DNA of 64,000 nt from Haloplanus sp. HW8-1 (GTDB taxonomy: Archaea; Halobacteriota; Halobacteria; Halobacteriales; Haloferacaceae). A program made the position numbers and the translations under genes. The notes under the pieces are model-generated. The model saw nothing but the letters and a program-made list of their open reading frames with translations, had not been told where the DNA came from and did not search any database. Shown one piece after another: positions 8,518-18,211 of the stretch; positions within the stretch are counted from its first letter, which is position 1, and every line of letters begins with the position of its first letter. The stretch lies in the NCBI RefSeq assembly GCF_023703795.1, contig NZ_CP098518.1, positions 1,860,001-1,924,000 of the forward strand, read 5' to 3'.

Positions 8518-9609
8518 TCAGCCGACCAGCGCCTCGGCGACCCGCCGGTACAGGCGTTCACACCGCTCCAGTACGTCGACGCCGACGCTCTCCGTCGCGG
8601 TGTGGGCCTCGCCCGGTTCGGCGGCGCCACAGACCACGCAGGTCGTCCCGGCGGCCGCCAGCCACCCCGCGTCGGTCGCGTGGGGTTTGACGACGCGCTC
8701 GGGGGCGCCAGTCTGCGACTCGCGGGCCGCCGCGAGGACCGCCTCGGCGAAGTCGGCGTCGTCACACGCCATCGGCGGGAGGTCCTGATCGACCGTCCAC
8801 TCGACGCCCGGGATCGACTCCACCCGCTCCAGGGCCGCCCGCTCGCCCGGCACCGTCCGTTCGTCGACGGTTACCGAACACGCCTCGGGGATCACGTTCC
8901 ACGCCGACCCGCCCTCGATTTCGGTGACCGCGACGCTTCCCGACAGGTGTCGGTCCAGGACCGTCGTCGTCGGCGCGTCGAGGTCGCGAACGACGTCGAC
9001 GGCGTCGCAGGCGCGGTAGACGGCGTTCTCCCCGGCTTCTGGCTCGCTCGCGTGGGCGCCCTCGCCGTGCGCGCGGATCGTGCTCCCGCGGCGCCCCTTG
9101 TGGGCGACGGCGACGTCGGTCACCCCGGGCGCCGAGTAGCCGGTCGATCCCTCGCCGACGACGGCGTAGTCGGGGGCGAACCCCTCGTCGATGGCGGCCC
9201 GGGCGCCGACGCCTCCCTGTTCTTCGCCGACGAAGGAGACGAACAGGAGTTCGTCGACCGGGTCGACGGGCGCGTCGGGCGCACCGAGGGTCGCGTCTCG
9301 GAACGCCACCATCGCTGCCGCCAGACTCCCCTTCATGTCGGCGGTACCGCGGCCCTGGAGGCGCCCCGCCCGTTCCTCGACGTCGTACTGCCCCTCGTCG
9401 GCCGGCGGCACCACGTCGTGGTGACCGACGAACGCGAGCGAGCGCGGTCCCGCCCCGCGTCGGGCGAAGACGTTGCCGTGTTCGTCGCGCTCGACCGTCG
9501 CCGACGTCTCCTTGCGGAGCCACGAGACGACGGCGTCGCCGGCCGCGCGTTCGTCCTCGTGGCTGGGGATCGAAACCAGGCGGCGCGTCAGGTCGCGAAC
9601 CTCACTCAT
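8518..9609 (-). CDS. M20 family peptidase/deacylase (DapE/ArgE/LysK type)
   Basis: A 363-residue cytosolic metallohydrolase. The co-catalytic site is recognisable: GHHDVV near residues 62-67, GRGTADMKG with the bridging Asp at 91, the Glu pair in VGEEQGG at 129-130, and the late His in GEAHTATE near residue 336. A dimerisation domain (about 170-280) starts at the AHKGRRG block. The family covers succinyl-diaminopimelate desuccinylases, acetylornithine deacetylases and carboxypeptidases; the substrate cannot be decided here. The nearest biosynthetic context is absent, so the broad call is kept. Confidence 0.9.
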   Translation of the reverse strand: MSEVRDLTRRLVSIPSHEDERAAGDAVVSWLRKETSATVERDEHGNVFARRGAGPRSLAFVGHHDVVPPADEGQYDVEERAGRLQGRGTADMKGSLAAAMVAFRDATLGAPDAPVDPVDELLFVSFVGEEQGGVGARAAIDEGFAPDYAVVGEGSTGYSAPGVTDVAVAHKGRRGSTIRAHGEGAHASEPEAGENAVYRACDAVDVVRDLDAPTTTVLDRHLSGSVAVTEIEGGSAWNVIPEACSVTVDERTVPGERAALERVESIPGVEWTVDQDLPPMACDDADFAEAVLAAARESQTGAPERVVKPHATDAGWLAAAGTTCVVCGAAEPGEAHTATESVGVDVLERCERLYRRVAEALVG

Positions 9610-9656
9610 GACACGGTCCAGGGAGCCCGACGACTTATTGGTCCCGTCGGTGCCGG

Positions 9657-11351
9657 CTACGACTCCGCCGCGTCCGAGCGGTCGGCCGGCCGGGCGAGGA
9701 TCGGGACCGTGACGGTGACGACGGTCCCGGTCGGCTCGTTCTCACCGAACTCCACGTCGCCGTCCGCGATGTCGGTCGCCCACTTGACGATCCAGAGGCC
9801 GAGGCCGCTCCCGTGGGTCAGCGCGGTTTCGGATCCCCGTTCGAGCGTCTTCGTCTCTTGTGTGTCGATCCCGGGCCCGTCGTCGGCGACCTCGACGCTG
9901 ACGTGATCGTCCGCCCGTCGAACCGTGATCCGGACGTGCTGATCGTCGCCGACGTTGTGTTGGGCGGCGTTCTCGATCAGGTTCGCGAAGGCCGTCTCGA
10001 GTATCCCGGCGACGGCGACGTCGGTCTCGGGTCGCTGGAGGTCGATCGTGGCCTCGGAGTACTCCTCGCGAACGGCCGTCACGGCCTCGACCAGGAGGAG
10101 GTCGAGCGAGACGGGATCGGCCTCCTCGCGGACCGCGTCGAACAGTTCGATGGCCTCCCGTCCCTTGCGGCCGAGTTCGGCGACCCGGAACGCCCGCCGT
10201 TTGATGGTCTCCGCGCTCTCGCCGGAGAACTGCGCCGCGTGTCCGTGGATGACGTTCGTCTCGGTTCGGATGTTGTGACGGAGGACGCGATTCAGCACCT
10301 CGAGTCGCTGTTGCTGTCGGAGGTGACGGCTGATGTCGTGAAAGCGGATGATCCGACCGATCGGCCGCTCCCGGACGTTGCGGATCCGCGTCACTGTCAC
10401 GTCGTACGGGTGGCTGCCCGCCCCGTTCTCGACCGTCAGGTGGCCGGACAGCGCCCCTTCCTCCGGCAGGCGTTCGTACTCGGGGACGACGTCGTCGGCC
10501 GGCGACCCGACCGCTTCGTCCGGCTCGACGTCTAGGATCCGGTCACAGCTGTCGTTCACGTCGACGACGTAGTCGTCCCGGTCGACCACGACGGCCCCCT
10601 CCTGCATCCGGTCGAAGAGGAACTCCCGGGCCCGTCTGTTCGGGGCCGGGCTCGTCCCGAACAGCCGAAAGCGGGTGAGGGCACCCAGATACGCCACGCC
10701 GGAGATCGAAAAGGAAATTGGGGTCGGATCGATCCCCGCCGTCGCGAGGACGCCGGTGAGATAGAGGACGTTCGTCAACCACGGCGCCGACATCCCGACG
10801 AGGAGCGCCGACCCTTGGCCGCGGAAGGTCGTCGCGTCGCTCGTGAGTAAGCCGAACAGCGGGATCATGCCCAGAAAGCCGAGCAGGTACGTATACCCCG
10901 CGATCACCCCGTACCAGTCGCCGCCGTATCGGAGCTGTCTGATCCCGTTCGGCCCGATCCCCTGGATATCGACGTAGAGGAGGTCGTGGTACTGGCCCGT
11001 CAGGGCGAGCACCACGGTCACCGCCGGCACGACCCCGAGGAGGGCGACGTACCGTGGGCGCACGTACTGATCGTGGCCGGTGTACTCCAGCGAGAACAGG
11101 ACCCAGGCGACGGGGATGACGACGACGCCGATCCATCCGAGATCCATCCACAGGAGCGTCGAGTCGAGCGTCGTCGCCTGAATCCGGAAGATGATACACG
11201 TCGACCACCAGCTCTGGCCGAGCAACAGGCCGACCAGCGGCGTCGCTCCCGGCTTCGGTCGCTGTCGCCACGCCAGTATCGTCGCTGCCGTCCCGACGGC
11301 GATGGAGGCAAACAGCCCATGTATCAGGTAGATCGGCGACGCGGCGACCAC
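9657..11351 (-). CDS. Membrane histidine kinase with 7TM sensor and PAS domain
   Basis: A 564-residue protein starting with GTG. Residues 1 to about 230 form seven hydrophobic segments matching the histidine-kinase N-terminal 7TM region. A PAS domain follows (about 240-345, ending in the RFHDISRH transition). The phospho-acceptor helix carries RHNIRTE (near 365), the haloarchaeal variant of the H-box. The C-terminal ATPase shows an N-box (LIENAAQHN), VADDGPGI and a GSGLGLWIV G-box. No response regulator is adjacent, which is common in haloarchaea. It probably senses a membrane or redox signal; the stimulus is unknown. Confidence 0.93.
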   Translation of the reverse strand: MVAASPIYLIHGLFASIAVGTAATILAWRQRPKPGATPLVGLLLGQSWWSTCIIFRIQATTLDSTLLWMDLGWIGVVVIPVAWVLFSLEYTGHDQYVRPRYVALLGVVPAVTVVLALTGQYHDLLYVDIQGIGPNGIRQLRYGGDWYGVIAGYTYLLGFLGMIPLFGLLTSDATTFRGQGSALLVGMSAPWLTNVLYLTGVLATAGIDPTPISFSISGVAYLGALTRFRLFGTSPAPNRRAREFLFDRMQEGAVVVDRDDYVVDVNDSCDRILDVEPDEAVGSPADDVVPEYERLPEEGALSGHLTVENGAGSHPYDVTVTRIRNVRERPIGRIIRFHDISRHLRQQQRLEVLNRVLRHNIRTETNVIHGHAAQFSGESAETIKRRAFRVAELGRKGREAIELFDAVREEADPVSLDLLLVEAVTAVREEYSEATIDLQRPETDVAVAGILETAFANLIENAAQHNVGDDQHVRITVRRADDHVSVEVADDGPGIDTQETKTLERGSETALTHGSGLGLWIVKWATDIADGDVEFGENEPTGTVVTVTVPILARPADRSDAAES

Positions 11352-11469
11352 TATCTGCGGACTTGTCGCGCAGGAACAAAATACCCGTCGACCGGTCGAC
11401 TCGGGAGTCAGCTCGGCGCTCAGGGCGCGATCGGCGCGTACGCGTCGGTGTCGGAGCGGTGGTGGTCGG

Positions 11470-12414
11470 TCAGAGACCGCCCCCCGTGAGCGCGAGCAGC
11501 ACCGCGAAGACGAAGAGGTGTTTCGCCTCGCCGGCGACCCCGAGGCGGCCGTGGTCGTCGGTTCGACCGACGAGCGCGGCCAGCACGAGGGCGTAGCCGA
11601 GTCCGGCGACGGCCGCGATCGTCAGGCTCGTCGAGAGCAACCCGCCGTAGAACGCCGCCACGAGGAACGCGATCAGGGCGACGTCGAGCGCGTAGAGGAT
11701 CTGCCGGGTTCGGCGCACGCCGAAGACGACCGGCATGGTCGACACGCCGATGGCCGCATCGCCCGCCACGTCGGCGACGTTCGGGATCTCGGTGTTGACG
11801 AAGGTGTCGAGGAAGAAGTAGACGAAGACGACGGCTGCGGTCGGCGTGACCGCTGCGTCGGCGAACGCGAGCGGAAGAAAGAGCAACGCGATGGCCCACG
11901 CACCGGCGACGACGGCGGAGTTGACGACGAGCACGTCCTTCAGTCGCTTGAACGTGGAGCCGAGCGCCGGGAGCCAGTCGGTCGCATAGAGGATCCAGAA
12001 GGCGCCGGGGAGGAGCGTGATCGCGAGTGCGAACGGGCCCCCGGCCACCGCGATGGCGACTGCCAGGCCGTAGGACGCCGCCGACAGCACCGACAGCGCG
12101 GTCTCGTGTCGCCGGACGAATGCGGTCCGTTCCGGCGCGTCCAGTTCGTCGGTGTCCGCGTCGGCGATCCGGTCGCCGGCGTAGACGGCGAAGGTGACGA
12201 GGCCGACCACGAGCGGTGCGGGGTTGGGTGGGAGCGACAGCGCGGCCATCACCGTCGCCACCTCCACGGCCGCGATGACGGCGAGGTACGCCGAACTGTA
12301 CAGCAGTGCGTCTTTGATTCGTTCGCCGCCGCGTCGCAGCGTCGCGGCGAACGTGCCGTGCCGTATCGTGGCGCTGTCCGCGGGTCGGGACAGCGAGGGT
12401 CGTTTCTGGGACAT
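11470..12414 (-). CDS. UbiA-family prenyltransferase
   Basis: A 314-residue membrane protein with about eight to nine helices. The first Asp-rich site reads DRIADADTD (81-89); a second lies around IPNVADVAGD (near 210-219). Both are the Mg-prenyl-diphosphate motifs of UbiA enzymes. Haloarchaeal members make menaquinone, archaeal lipids (DGGGP synthase), heme-O-type products or the C50 carotenoid precursor (lycopene elongase). No neighbouring gene decides between these. The start is the ATG at 12414, with the charged N-terminus in the cytosol. Confidence 0.9.
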   Translation of the reverse strand: MSQKRPSLSRPADSATIRHGTFAATLRRGGERIKDALLYSSAYLAVIAAVEVATVMAALSLPPNPAPLVVGLVTFAVYAGDRIADADTDELDAPERTAFVRRHETALSVLSAASYGLAVAIAVAGGPFALAITLLPGAFWILYATDWLPALGSTFKRLKDVLVVNSAVVAGAWAIALLFLPLAFADAAVTPTAAVVFVYFFLDTFVNTEIPNVADVAGDAAIGVSTMPVVFGVRRTRQILYALDVALIAFLVAAFYGGLLSTSLTIAAVAGLGYALVLAALVGRTDDHGRLGVAGEAKHLFVFAVLLALTGGGL

Positions 12415-12627
12415 GGGTTCGGTCGACGGCGGCAGTGCGGATCGCCACGTTCAGCCGCCGTCGACTCCGACCAACCGGTCAGCGTATCTCAATCATTGCC
12501 ACCGAGTACCACGGTTGATAACGAGAGCGGCACGCGCCACGTCGTCGTCGAGAGGACGTCTCGTGACGGCGTTCCCGACTGCCGGCGGCTTGAATACCCT
12601 TATCAGTCTCGCCCCCCGAATTCGGAC

Positions 12628-14487
12628 ATGAACGTCGTACCGGACACGAGCGCGGTCGTCGACGGCCGCGTGTCCGAACGCGTCGAGTCGGGGGCTTACG
12701 AGGGGGCGACGATCACCGTTCCCGAGGCCGTCGTCGGCGAACTCGAGTGGCAGGCCAACGAGGGCCACGACACCGGCTGGGAGGGCATCGAGGAACTGCA
12801 ACGGCTGGTCGAACTCGCCGACCAGGGCACCATTTCGGTCGACTATTACGGGGATCGCCCCGACGCCGGACAGAAGCGCGGCGCCGACGAGGGCGAGATC
12901 GACGCCCTCGTCCGTGACGTCGCCGCCGACCTCGACGCGACCCTGTTGACCAGCGACGTGGTGCAGGCCGAAGTCAGTCGGGCGAAGGGCCTCTCGATCG
13001 AGTACGTCGAACCACGGGGCCGCGACGAGGGCGGCGACGACGGCCTCGACATCGAGTCTTTCTTCGACGAGACGACGATGAGCGTCCACCTTCGTGCGGG
13101 AGCAAAGCCCAAGGCAAAGCGTGGCGCGATCGGCGACATGCACTACGAGACCATCCGCGACGCGGTGACGACCGAGGCGGAGATGAAGGAGTTCGCCCAC
13201 GACGTGGGGAAGACGGCGCGAGCGAGTCCGGACGGGTTCGTCGAACTCGACGAACCGGGGATGACCATCGTCCAGTACCGCTCCTATCGGATCGCCGTCG
13301 CTCGACCACCCTTCGCCGACGGCTTCGAGATCACCGCCGTCCGGCCCATCGTCAAGACCGACCTCGACGACTACGAGTTCGCTGCGGACCTCAAGGAGCG
13401 CCTGTTGGAGCGCCAGCGCGGCGTCCTCATCTCCGGCGCGCCCGGCGCGGGGAAGTCGACGTTCGCCCAGGCGGTCGCCGAGTTCCTCGCGAGTCACGAC
13501 AACGCGGTCAAGACGATGGAGAAGCCCCGCGACCTGCAGGTCGGCGCCGACATCACCCAGTACACGGCGCTCGGGGGCGACATGGCCAAGACCGCCGACT
13601 CTTTGTTGCTGGTCCGCCCGGACTACACCATCTACGACGAGGTGCGCAAGACCGACGACTTCGAGGTCTTCGCCGACATGCGCCTCGCCGGAGTGGGGAT
13701 GGTCGGCGTCGTCCACGCCACCCGCGCCATCGACGCGCTTCAGCGACTGGTCGGCCGGGTCGAACTCGGGATGATCCCGCAAGTGGTCGACACGGTGGTC
13801 TACATCGAGGCCGGACGGGTCGATACCGTCTACGACGTGACCACCGAGGTGAAAGTCCCCGAGGGATTGACCGCCGAGGACCTGGCCCGTCCGGTCATCC
13901 AGATTTCGGACTTCGAGACCGGGAAGCCGGCCTACGAGATCTACACCTTCAATCGACAGGTCGTCACCGTCCCCCTCGACGGCGACGAGGGGAGTGAGAC
14001 GGGCGTCTCCCGGCTGGCGCGCAAGGAGGTCGAACGCGAGATTCGCTCCATCGCCCGCGGCCACGTCGAAGTGGAACTGAAAGGACAGAACGAGGCCGTC
14101 GTCTACGTCGAGGAGGACGACATCTCCGCCGTGATCGGCAAGGGTGGGGGGCGGATCAGCGACGTGGAGGACCGCCTCGGCATCGACATCGACGTGCGGA
14201 CGCTCGACGAACGGCCGTCGAGCGGCGGTACAGGCGGCGCCGCGGGCGGCACCGATCGCGAGGGAACCGTCGTCACGCCCGACGTGACCTCCAGACACGT
14301 CGTCGTCGACGCCGCGGAGGCGGCGGAGGTGGGCCAGACCGTCGAGGTGCGGGCCGACGGCGAGTATCTCTTTACGGCGACGGTCGGCCGTGGTGGCGAG
14401 ATTCAGGTGTCACGCGGGAGCGCCATCGCGGACGAACTGGAGGGTGCAATCGACCAGAAACGGCGGATTACGGTCGTTCCGGCCTAG
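12628..14487 (+). CDS. PIN-KH domain ATPase (PINc/VapC-type, archaeal)
   Basis: A 619-residue protein conserved in archaea. An N-terminal PIN nuclease-like domain (1 to about 130) shows the acidic residues in PDTSAVVDG and GEIDALV. A secretion-type/RecA-like ATPase core follows with Walker A GAPGAGKST near 270, a hydrophobic Walker B region LLLVRPD, and HATR near 369. The C-terminus has a KH-type RNA-binding motif GKGGGRI near 505 and a TRAM-like tail. It probably acts on RNA, but no precise role is established. The ATG at 12628 is preferred; the frame upstream is an antisense shadow. Its stop overlaps the convergent regulator by four bases. Confidence 0.93.
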   Translation: MNVVPDTSAVVDGRVSERVESGAYEGATITVPEAVVGELEWQANEGHDTGWEGIEELQRLVELADQGTISVDYYGDRPDAGQKRGADEGEIDALVRDVAADLDATLLTSDVVQAEVSRAKGLSIEYVEPRGRDEGGDDGLDIESFFDETTMSVHLRAGAKPKAKRGAIGDMHYETIRDAVTTEAEMKEFAHDVGKTARASPDGFVELDEPGMTIVQYRSYRIAVARPPFADGFEITAVRPIVKTDLDDYEFAADLKERLLERQRGVLISGAPGAGKSTFAQAVAEFLASHDNAVKTMEKPRDLQVGADITQYTALGGDMAKTADSLLLVRPDYTIYDEVRKTDDFEVFADMRLAGVGMVGVVHATRAIDALQRLVGRVELGMIPQVVDTVVYIEAGRVDTVYDVTTEVKVPEGLTAEDLARPVIQISDFETGKPAYEIYTFNRQVVTVPLDGDEGSETGVSRLARKEVEREIRSIARGHVEVELKGQNEAVVYVEEDDISAVIGKGGGRISDVEDRLGIDIDVRTLDERPSSGGTGGAAGGTDREGTVVTPDVTSRHVVVDAAEAAEVGQTVEVRADGEYLFTATVGRGGEIQVSRGSAIADELEGAIDQKRRITVVPA

Positions 14488-14768
14488 TCGCATTCGGCAC
14501 AGGGGGCGTCTGCCTCGCCGCCCTCCTTCGCCAGCGCCGCCTCGTTGAGCTGGTAGAGGTTCTGCCGTGCGTCGGCGAAGTAGACGTCCTCGTCGACGAC
14601 GCCGATATCCTCCAGTCGTTCGAGCGCGTAGCGAACCGTCCGGGCCGACAGCATCGACTCCTCGACGATCCCCTTCTGGGTCAGCGACCCGTTGTATTCG
14701 AGGACCTTGAAAACCAGTTTCGCGCTCGGGGGCAGGTCGTCGAGACCTTCCTTTTCAGTTCCAGCCAT
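14484..14768 (-). CDS. Winged-helix transcriptional regulator (MarR/TrmB-like)
   Basis: A 94-residue single-domain DNA-binding protein. The recognition unit lies in the stretch with SLTQKGIVEESMLSARTVRY (28-47), followed by a wing around DVYFADARQNLYQL. The C-terminus carries CAEC, a possible half metal site. Similar small haloarchaeal regulators are common and usually dimerise. The start is placed at the ATG 14768 since the upstream frame is arginine-rich. It converges with the PIN-KH ATPase, overlapping by four bases at the stop codons, and is divergent from the next small gene. Confidence 0.88.
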   Translation of the reverse strand: MAGTEKEGLDDLPPSAKLVFKVLEYNGSLTQKGIVEESMLSARTVRYALERLEDIGVVDEDVYFADARQNLYQLNEAALAKEGGEADAPCAECD

Positions 14769-14875
14769 CGTGTATTGAAACACGGGGCCACCCTGATAAA
14801 TGTTCACCGGCGGCGCGACGACAGGTGACACGCGAGTTTTATTATCGGACGAATAGATCTCCCGTAACGATACGG

Positions 14876-15163
14876 ATGACCGAGTCCGAGGCCGATCCAG
14901 GCATTCCCGATCCGGTGGTCGCCCCCTTGCTGCCCGACTTCGACTACGGTCGACTCGACGGTCGTGATCCGATCGGCGGGGATGGTAGGACGAGTTCCTT
15001 CGAGCCCGCTGCACTGGCGGTAGCGACCGAAGCGATCCGTAGCGAGTTGTTCGGCCGGTCGGGCCGGTGGCGCTTCGTGAACCGGTCGCGGCGGTCGGGG
15101 GCTTCACTCGTGTCTCTCGAGGCACGGGGCGAGGAGTTCCAACTGACGGTTCCGGACCTGTAG
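14876..15163 (+). CDS. Hypothetical protein
   Basis: A 95-residue acidic N-terminus followed by a basic C-terminal half with SLEARGEEFQLTVP as the last strand. No family is recognised. Coding is supported by biased third positions and by an AT-rich TATA-like stretch (TTTATTAT) at 14837-14844, about 35 bases before the ATG. It sits between the divergent winged-helix gene and the EMC6-like/RLI pair. Confidence 0.65.
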   Translation: MTESEADPGIPDPVVAPLLPDFDYGRLDGRDPIGGDGRTSSFEPAALAVATEAIRSELFGRSGRWRFVNRSRRSGASLVSLEARGEEFQLTVPDL

Positions 15164-15223
15164 CCCGCCGGCAGGGTTCCCCGTATCGAACGCCTTTTGA
15201 TGCCCGGTGCCGGAGGGACGTGT

Positions 15224-15538
15224 ATGGCTACGGAAACGCAGACGGGCCTCACGGGACACGTCCGTGGGGTGACCGTCACCACGCTCGCCTGCCTCGGCGG
15301 CCTCGCGGCCGCGGTGGCCGCGGGCGTCGTCGTCGGGACCGGACCCGAGGCGGCGAGTGACGTTCGGGCGCTCGCCTTCTTGGTCGCCGCCGCCGCCGGC
15401 CAGTATCCCGTGCTGAAGGCCGTCGGCGTCGACGTCGCCGACTTCGGCGCCAAGGACCACCTCTACGTGGCGTTCATGACGTTCGCGCTCTGGTTCATCA
15501 CGTTCGCGATCCTGCTCACCACCGGCGCCTCCCTCTAA
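15224..15538 (+). CDS. EMC6-like small membrane protein
   Basis: A 104-residue protein with three predicted membrane helices (about 18-37, 47-63 and 80-99). The sequence FGAKDHLYVAFMTFALWF before the last helix is typical of the haloarchaeal EMC6-like family (recalled resemblance). Eukaryotic EMC6 belongs to the membrane-protein insertase complex with EMC3, whose archaeal relative (DUF106) is also in this window at 46442. It is followed after one base by the RLI gene, so the two form an operon; this pairing links membrane-protein biogenesis and translation. Confidence 0.8.
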   Translation: MATETQTGLTGHVRGVTVTTLACLGGLAAAVAAGVVVGTGPEAASDVRALAFLVAAAAGQYPVLKAVGVDVADFGAKDHLYVAFMTFALWFITFAILLTTGASL

Positions 15539-15539
15539 C

Positions 15540-17369
15540 ATGGCCGACGACAGCATCGCGGTCGTCGACCTCGACCGGTGTCAACCCGACCGCTGTAACT
15601 ACGAGTGTGCGAACTTCTGTCCGCCCAACCGCACCGGCGAGGAGTGTATCGTCACGCTGGAGGAGCGCCACGACGACCCTGACCTCTACGACGGGGGCCC
15701 CGACCAGATCAGCATCTCCGAGGAACTCTGCCTCGGCGAGACCTGTGGCATCTGCGTCGAAAAGTGTCCCTTCGACGCCATCGAGATCATCAACCTCCCC
15801 TCGGAGTTGAACGAGGACCCCATCCACCGCTACGGCGAGAACGCCTTCTCGCTGTACGGCCTCCCGATCCCCGACTCGGGGACGGTCACCGGGCTCCTGG
15901 GTCCGAACGGCATCGGGAAGTCCACCGCCGTCCACGCCCTCGCCGGTGAGATGATCCCCAACCTCGGACGGTACAATGTCGACCCCGAGTGGGAGACGGT
16001 ACTCGATCGCTACCGCGGCAGCGCGCTCCAGAACTACCTCGAACGCCTGATTGGCGACGAAGTCAGCGTCGCGCGAAAGCCCCAGTACGTCGACCGCATC
16101 CCCGACCAGTTCGACGGGAAGACCCGCGAACTCCTCGCGGGAACCGACGAACGGGGCATCGTCGACGACCTAGTCGACCGCCTGTCGATCCGTCCGGTGA
16201 TGGACCAGGCCATCGACACGCTGTCCGGCGGCGAACTCCAGCGTGTCGCGCTCGCGGCGACGCTCGCCCGCGACGCCGATTTCTACTTTCTCGACGAGAT
16301 CACGCCCTACCTCGACATCGGTCAGCGTGTCACGGCGGCCCGCCTCGTTCGCGAACTCGCCGACGATGAGGACCGCTCGATGCTCGTGGTCGAACACGAC
16401 CTCGCCGTCCTCGACTTGTTGGCCGACCGCCTCCACGTCGCGTACGGCGAACCCGGCGCGTACGGCGTCATCACCGACCCCAAGTCGGTTCGCAACGGCA
16501 TCAACGAGTACCTCCGGGGCTATCTCGACAACGAGAACATGCGCATCCGCCCCGACGAGATCACCTTCGAGGAGCACGCACCCCGCCAGTCGACCTCCGG
16601 GTCGCCGCTGATCGAGTATCCCGAACTGACGAAGTCCTACGGCGAGGGCGAGTTCTCGCTGTCCGTCGAGGCCGGGACCATCTACCGGAGCGAAGTGCTC
16701 GGGGTCGTCGGCCCCAACGGCATCGGGAAGTCGACGCTCGCGAAACTGTTCGCGGGGTCGCTCGATCCCGACGCCGGCGACCTCGACTTCCGCCTCCAGA
16801 TCGCGTACAAACCGCAGTACGTCGAGGTGGACCAGCCGATGCGCGTCGACACGTTCCTCTCGTCGATCACCGACGACTTCGGCACCTCCTTCTGGAACAC
16901 GGAGATCGCCAAACCCCTGCAACTGGAGCGGATCATGGAACAGCAGTTGACGGACCTCTCGGGCGGGGAGCGCCAGCGGGTCGCCATCGCCGCCTGCCTC
17001 TCGAAGGACGCCGACCTCTACGTCCTCGACGAGCCATCGGCCCACCTCGACGTCGAGCAGCGGGTGCAGGCCACCACGGCCATCCGCCGCTACGCCGAGA
17101 ACCACGACGCCACGGCGATGGTCATCGACCACGACATCTACATGATCGACCTGCTGGCCGACCGCCTGATGGTGTTCGACGGCGAACCGGCGAAGCGCGG
17201 CCACGCTTCGACGCCCCAGGACATGCGCTCGGGGATGAACGACTTCCTCGCCGATCTCGATATCACGTTCCGCCGTGACGAACGGACGGGCCGTCCCCGC
17301 ATCAACAAGCCCGACAGTCAACTCGACCGGAAACAGAAGCGCCAGGGCGAGTACTACTACGCGCCCTGA
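15540..17369 (+). CDS. rli: Ribosome-recycling ATPase RLI (ABCE1)
   Basis: A 609-residue soluble ABC protein that splits ribosomes after termination. The N-terminus has eight cysteines for two 4Fe-4S clusters (CNYECANFC near 20-28 and CLGETCGICVEKCP near 64-77). Two ABC domains follow: Walker A GPNGIGKST near 121 and again near 393, signature LSGGELQRV near 229 and LSGGERQRV near 473, with hinge sequences typical of the family. The stop of the EMC6-like gene is one base upstream, so the ATG at 15540 is fixed. Length is normal for archaeal RLI. Confidence 0.98.
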   Translation: MADDSIAVVDLDRCQPDRCNYECANFCPPNRTGEECIVTLEERHDDPDLYDGGPDQISISEELCLGETCGICVEKCPFDAIEIINLPSELNEDPIHRYGENAFSLYGLPIPDSGTVTGLLGPNGIGKSTAVHALAGEMIPNLGRYNVDPEWETVLDRYRGSALQNYLERLIGDEVSVARKPQYVDRIPDQFDGKTRELLAGTDERGIVDDLVDRLSIRPVMDQAIDTLSGGELQRVALAATLARDADFYFLDEITPYLDIGQRVTAARLVRELADDEDRSMLVVEHDLAVLDLLADRLHVAYGEPGAYGVITDPKSVRNGINEYLRGYLDNENMRIRPDEITFEEHAPRQSTSGSPLIEYPELTKSYGEGEFSLSVEAGTIYRSEVLGVVGPNGIGKSTLAKLFAGSLDPDAGDLDFRLQIAYKPQYVEVDQPMRVDTFLSSITDDFGTSFWNTEIAKPLQLERIMEQQLTDLSGGERQRVAIAACLSKDADLYVLDEPSAHLDVEQRVQATTAIRRYAENHDATAMVIDHDIYMIDLLADRLMVFDGEPAKRGHASTPQDMRSGMNDFLADLDITFRRDERTGRPRINKPDSQLDRKQKRQGEYYYAP

Positions 17370-17631
17370 CTCGACGGCCGGGGACCGAGGCCTGCGCCCC
17401 AGGTGTCTTCCCGATTGCCGTCTCGGGCCGTCGCCTCCCCCGAACGCCCGACGCGACCGAGGTCCGCCGGACGAACGGACACCCCCGACTGGATCGCTCC
17501 ACCGGACGCCTCGAACCGCTTCGCGCCCGTTCCGGACGAGAGACGAGAGTGTGACCGTCGACAGCACGCGTGCGACGAGGGACCGTCTCCGGCGGGGACT
17601 AGTTCCGAATCGAAAGTCGACTCGTCGTTTC

Positions 17632-17654
17632 CACACACTGAGAAAGGGTGTGTG
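17632..17654 (+). promoter_or_regulatory. Hairpin directly before the DUF2267 gene
   Basis: CACACAC (17632-17638) pairs perfectly with GTGTGTG (17648-17654) around a nine-base loop that contains the purine-rich AAAGG. It ends five bases before the ATG at 17660. It could mask the initiation region if translation starts there; whether it is transcribed is not known. Confidence 0.4.
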
Positions 17655-17659
17655 ATTTA

Positions 17660-18151
17660 ATGTCAGAACATCTACCACACTCGCACATGAACTTCGACGA
17701 GTTCACAGGCGAGGTACAGCATCGGCTCGAACTCCCCGGAACGGGGGAGGCGGTGCGGGCGACCCGGGCGACGCTACTGACGTTGGGCCAGCGGCTTCCG
17801 GAAGGGAACGCCGAGGACCTCGCCGCGTCGCTCCCGATGGAGGTGAAGTGGTATCTGACCGGGGCGGTCCACGACCACGGTCAGCGATTCGACTGGCAGG
17901 AGTTCGTCGACCGGGTCAGCGGGATCGAGGGAAGCGATCCGGCCGACGCGGCCTACCACGCCCGGGTCGTCGTCGACCTCGTCCACACGCTGGTTCCGGC
18001 GTCCGACTTTCGACAACTCCGTGACGCGCTCCCCGAGAGCGAGGACGACGGGGACTGGCGCAACCTCTTCGAAGTCGTCGACGCCGGTGGCTGGGGCGAC
18101 ACCGAGGAATCGCAGACGGGCGGCAGTCAACAGTCGGACGCGGCGGAGTAG
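17660..18151 (+). CDS. DUF2267 domain protein
   Basis: A 163-residue cytosolic protein made of one DUF2267 domain: MNFDEFTGEVQHRLEL at the start, the LPMEVKWYLTGAV block and the paired helices around WQEFVDRVS. The last 30 residues are a polar, disordered acidic tail. Function of DUF2267 is not established. Two starts are possible: ATG at 17660 with a GGTG-type stretch before it, and ATG at 17687, which matches where family members usually begin. A hairpin lies just upstream. Confidence 0.85.
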   Translation: MSEHLPHSHMNFDEFTGEVQHRLELPGTGEAVRATRATLLTLGQRLPEGNAEDLAASLPMEVKWYLTGAVHDHGQRFDWQEFVDRVSGIEGSDPADAAYHARVVVDLVHTLVPASDFRQLRDALPESEDDGDWRNLFEVVDAGGWGDTEESQTGGSQQSDAAE

Positions 18152-18211
18152 CACGGTCCACGGCACGCCCGACGGTCGCTCCCGGAGGCCCGGGGACGAA
18201 CGGACCGATCG

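Noticed and set aside
11518-12627. N-terminal extension of the PIN-KH ATPase frame over UbiA
   Set aside because: The extension is antisense to the UbiA gene; homologous proteins start at the PIN domain ATG 12628.
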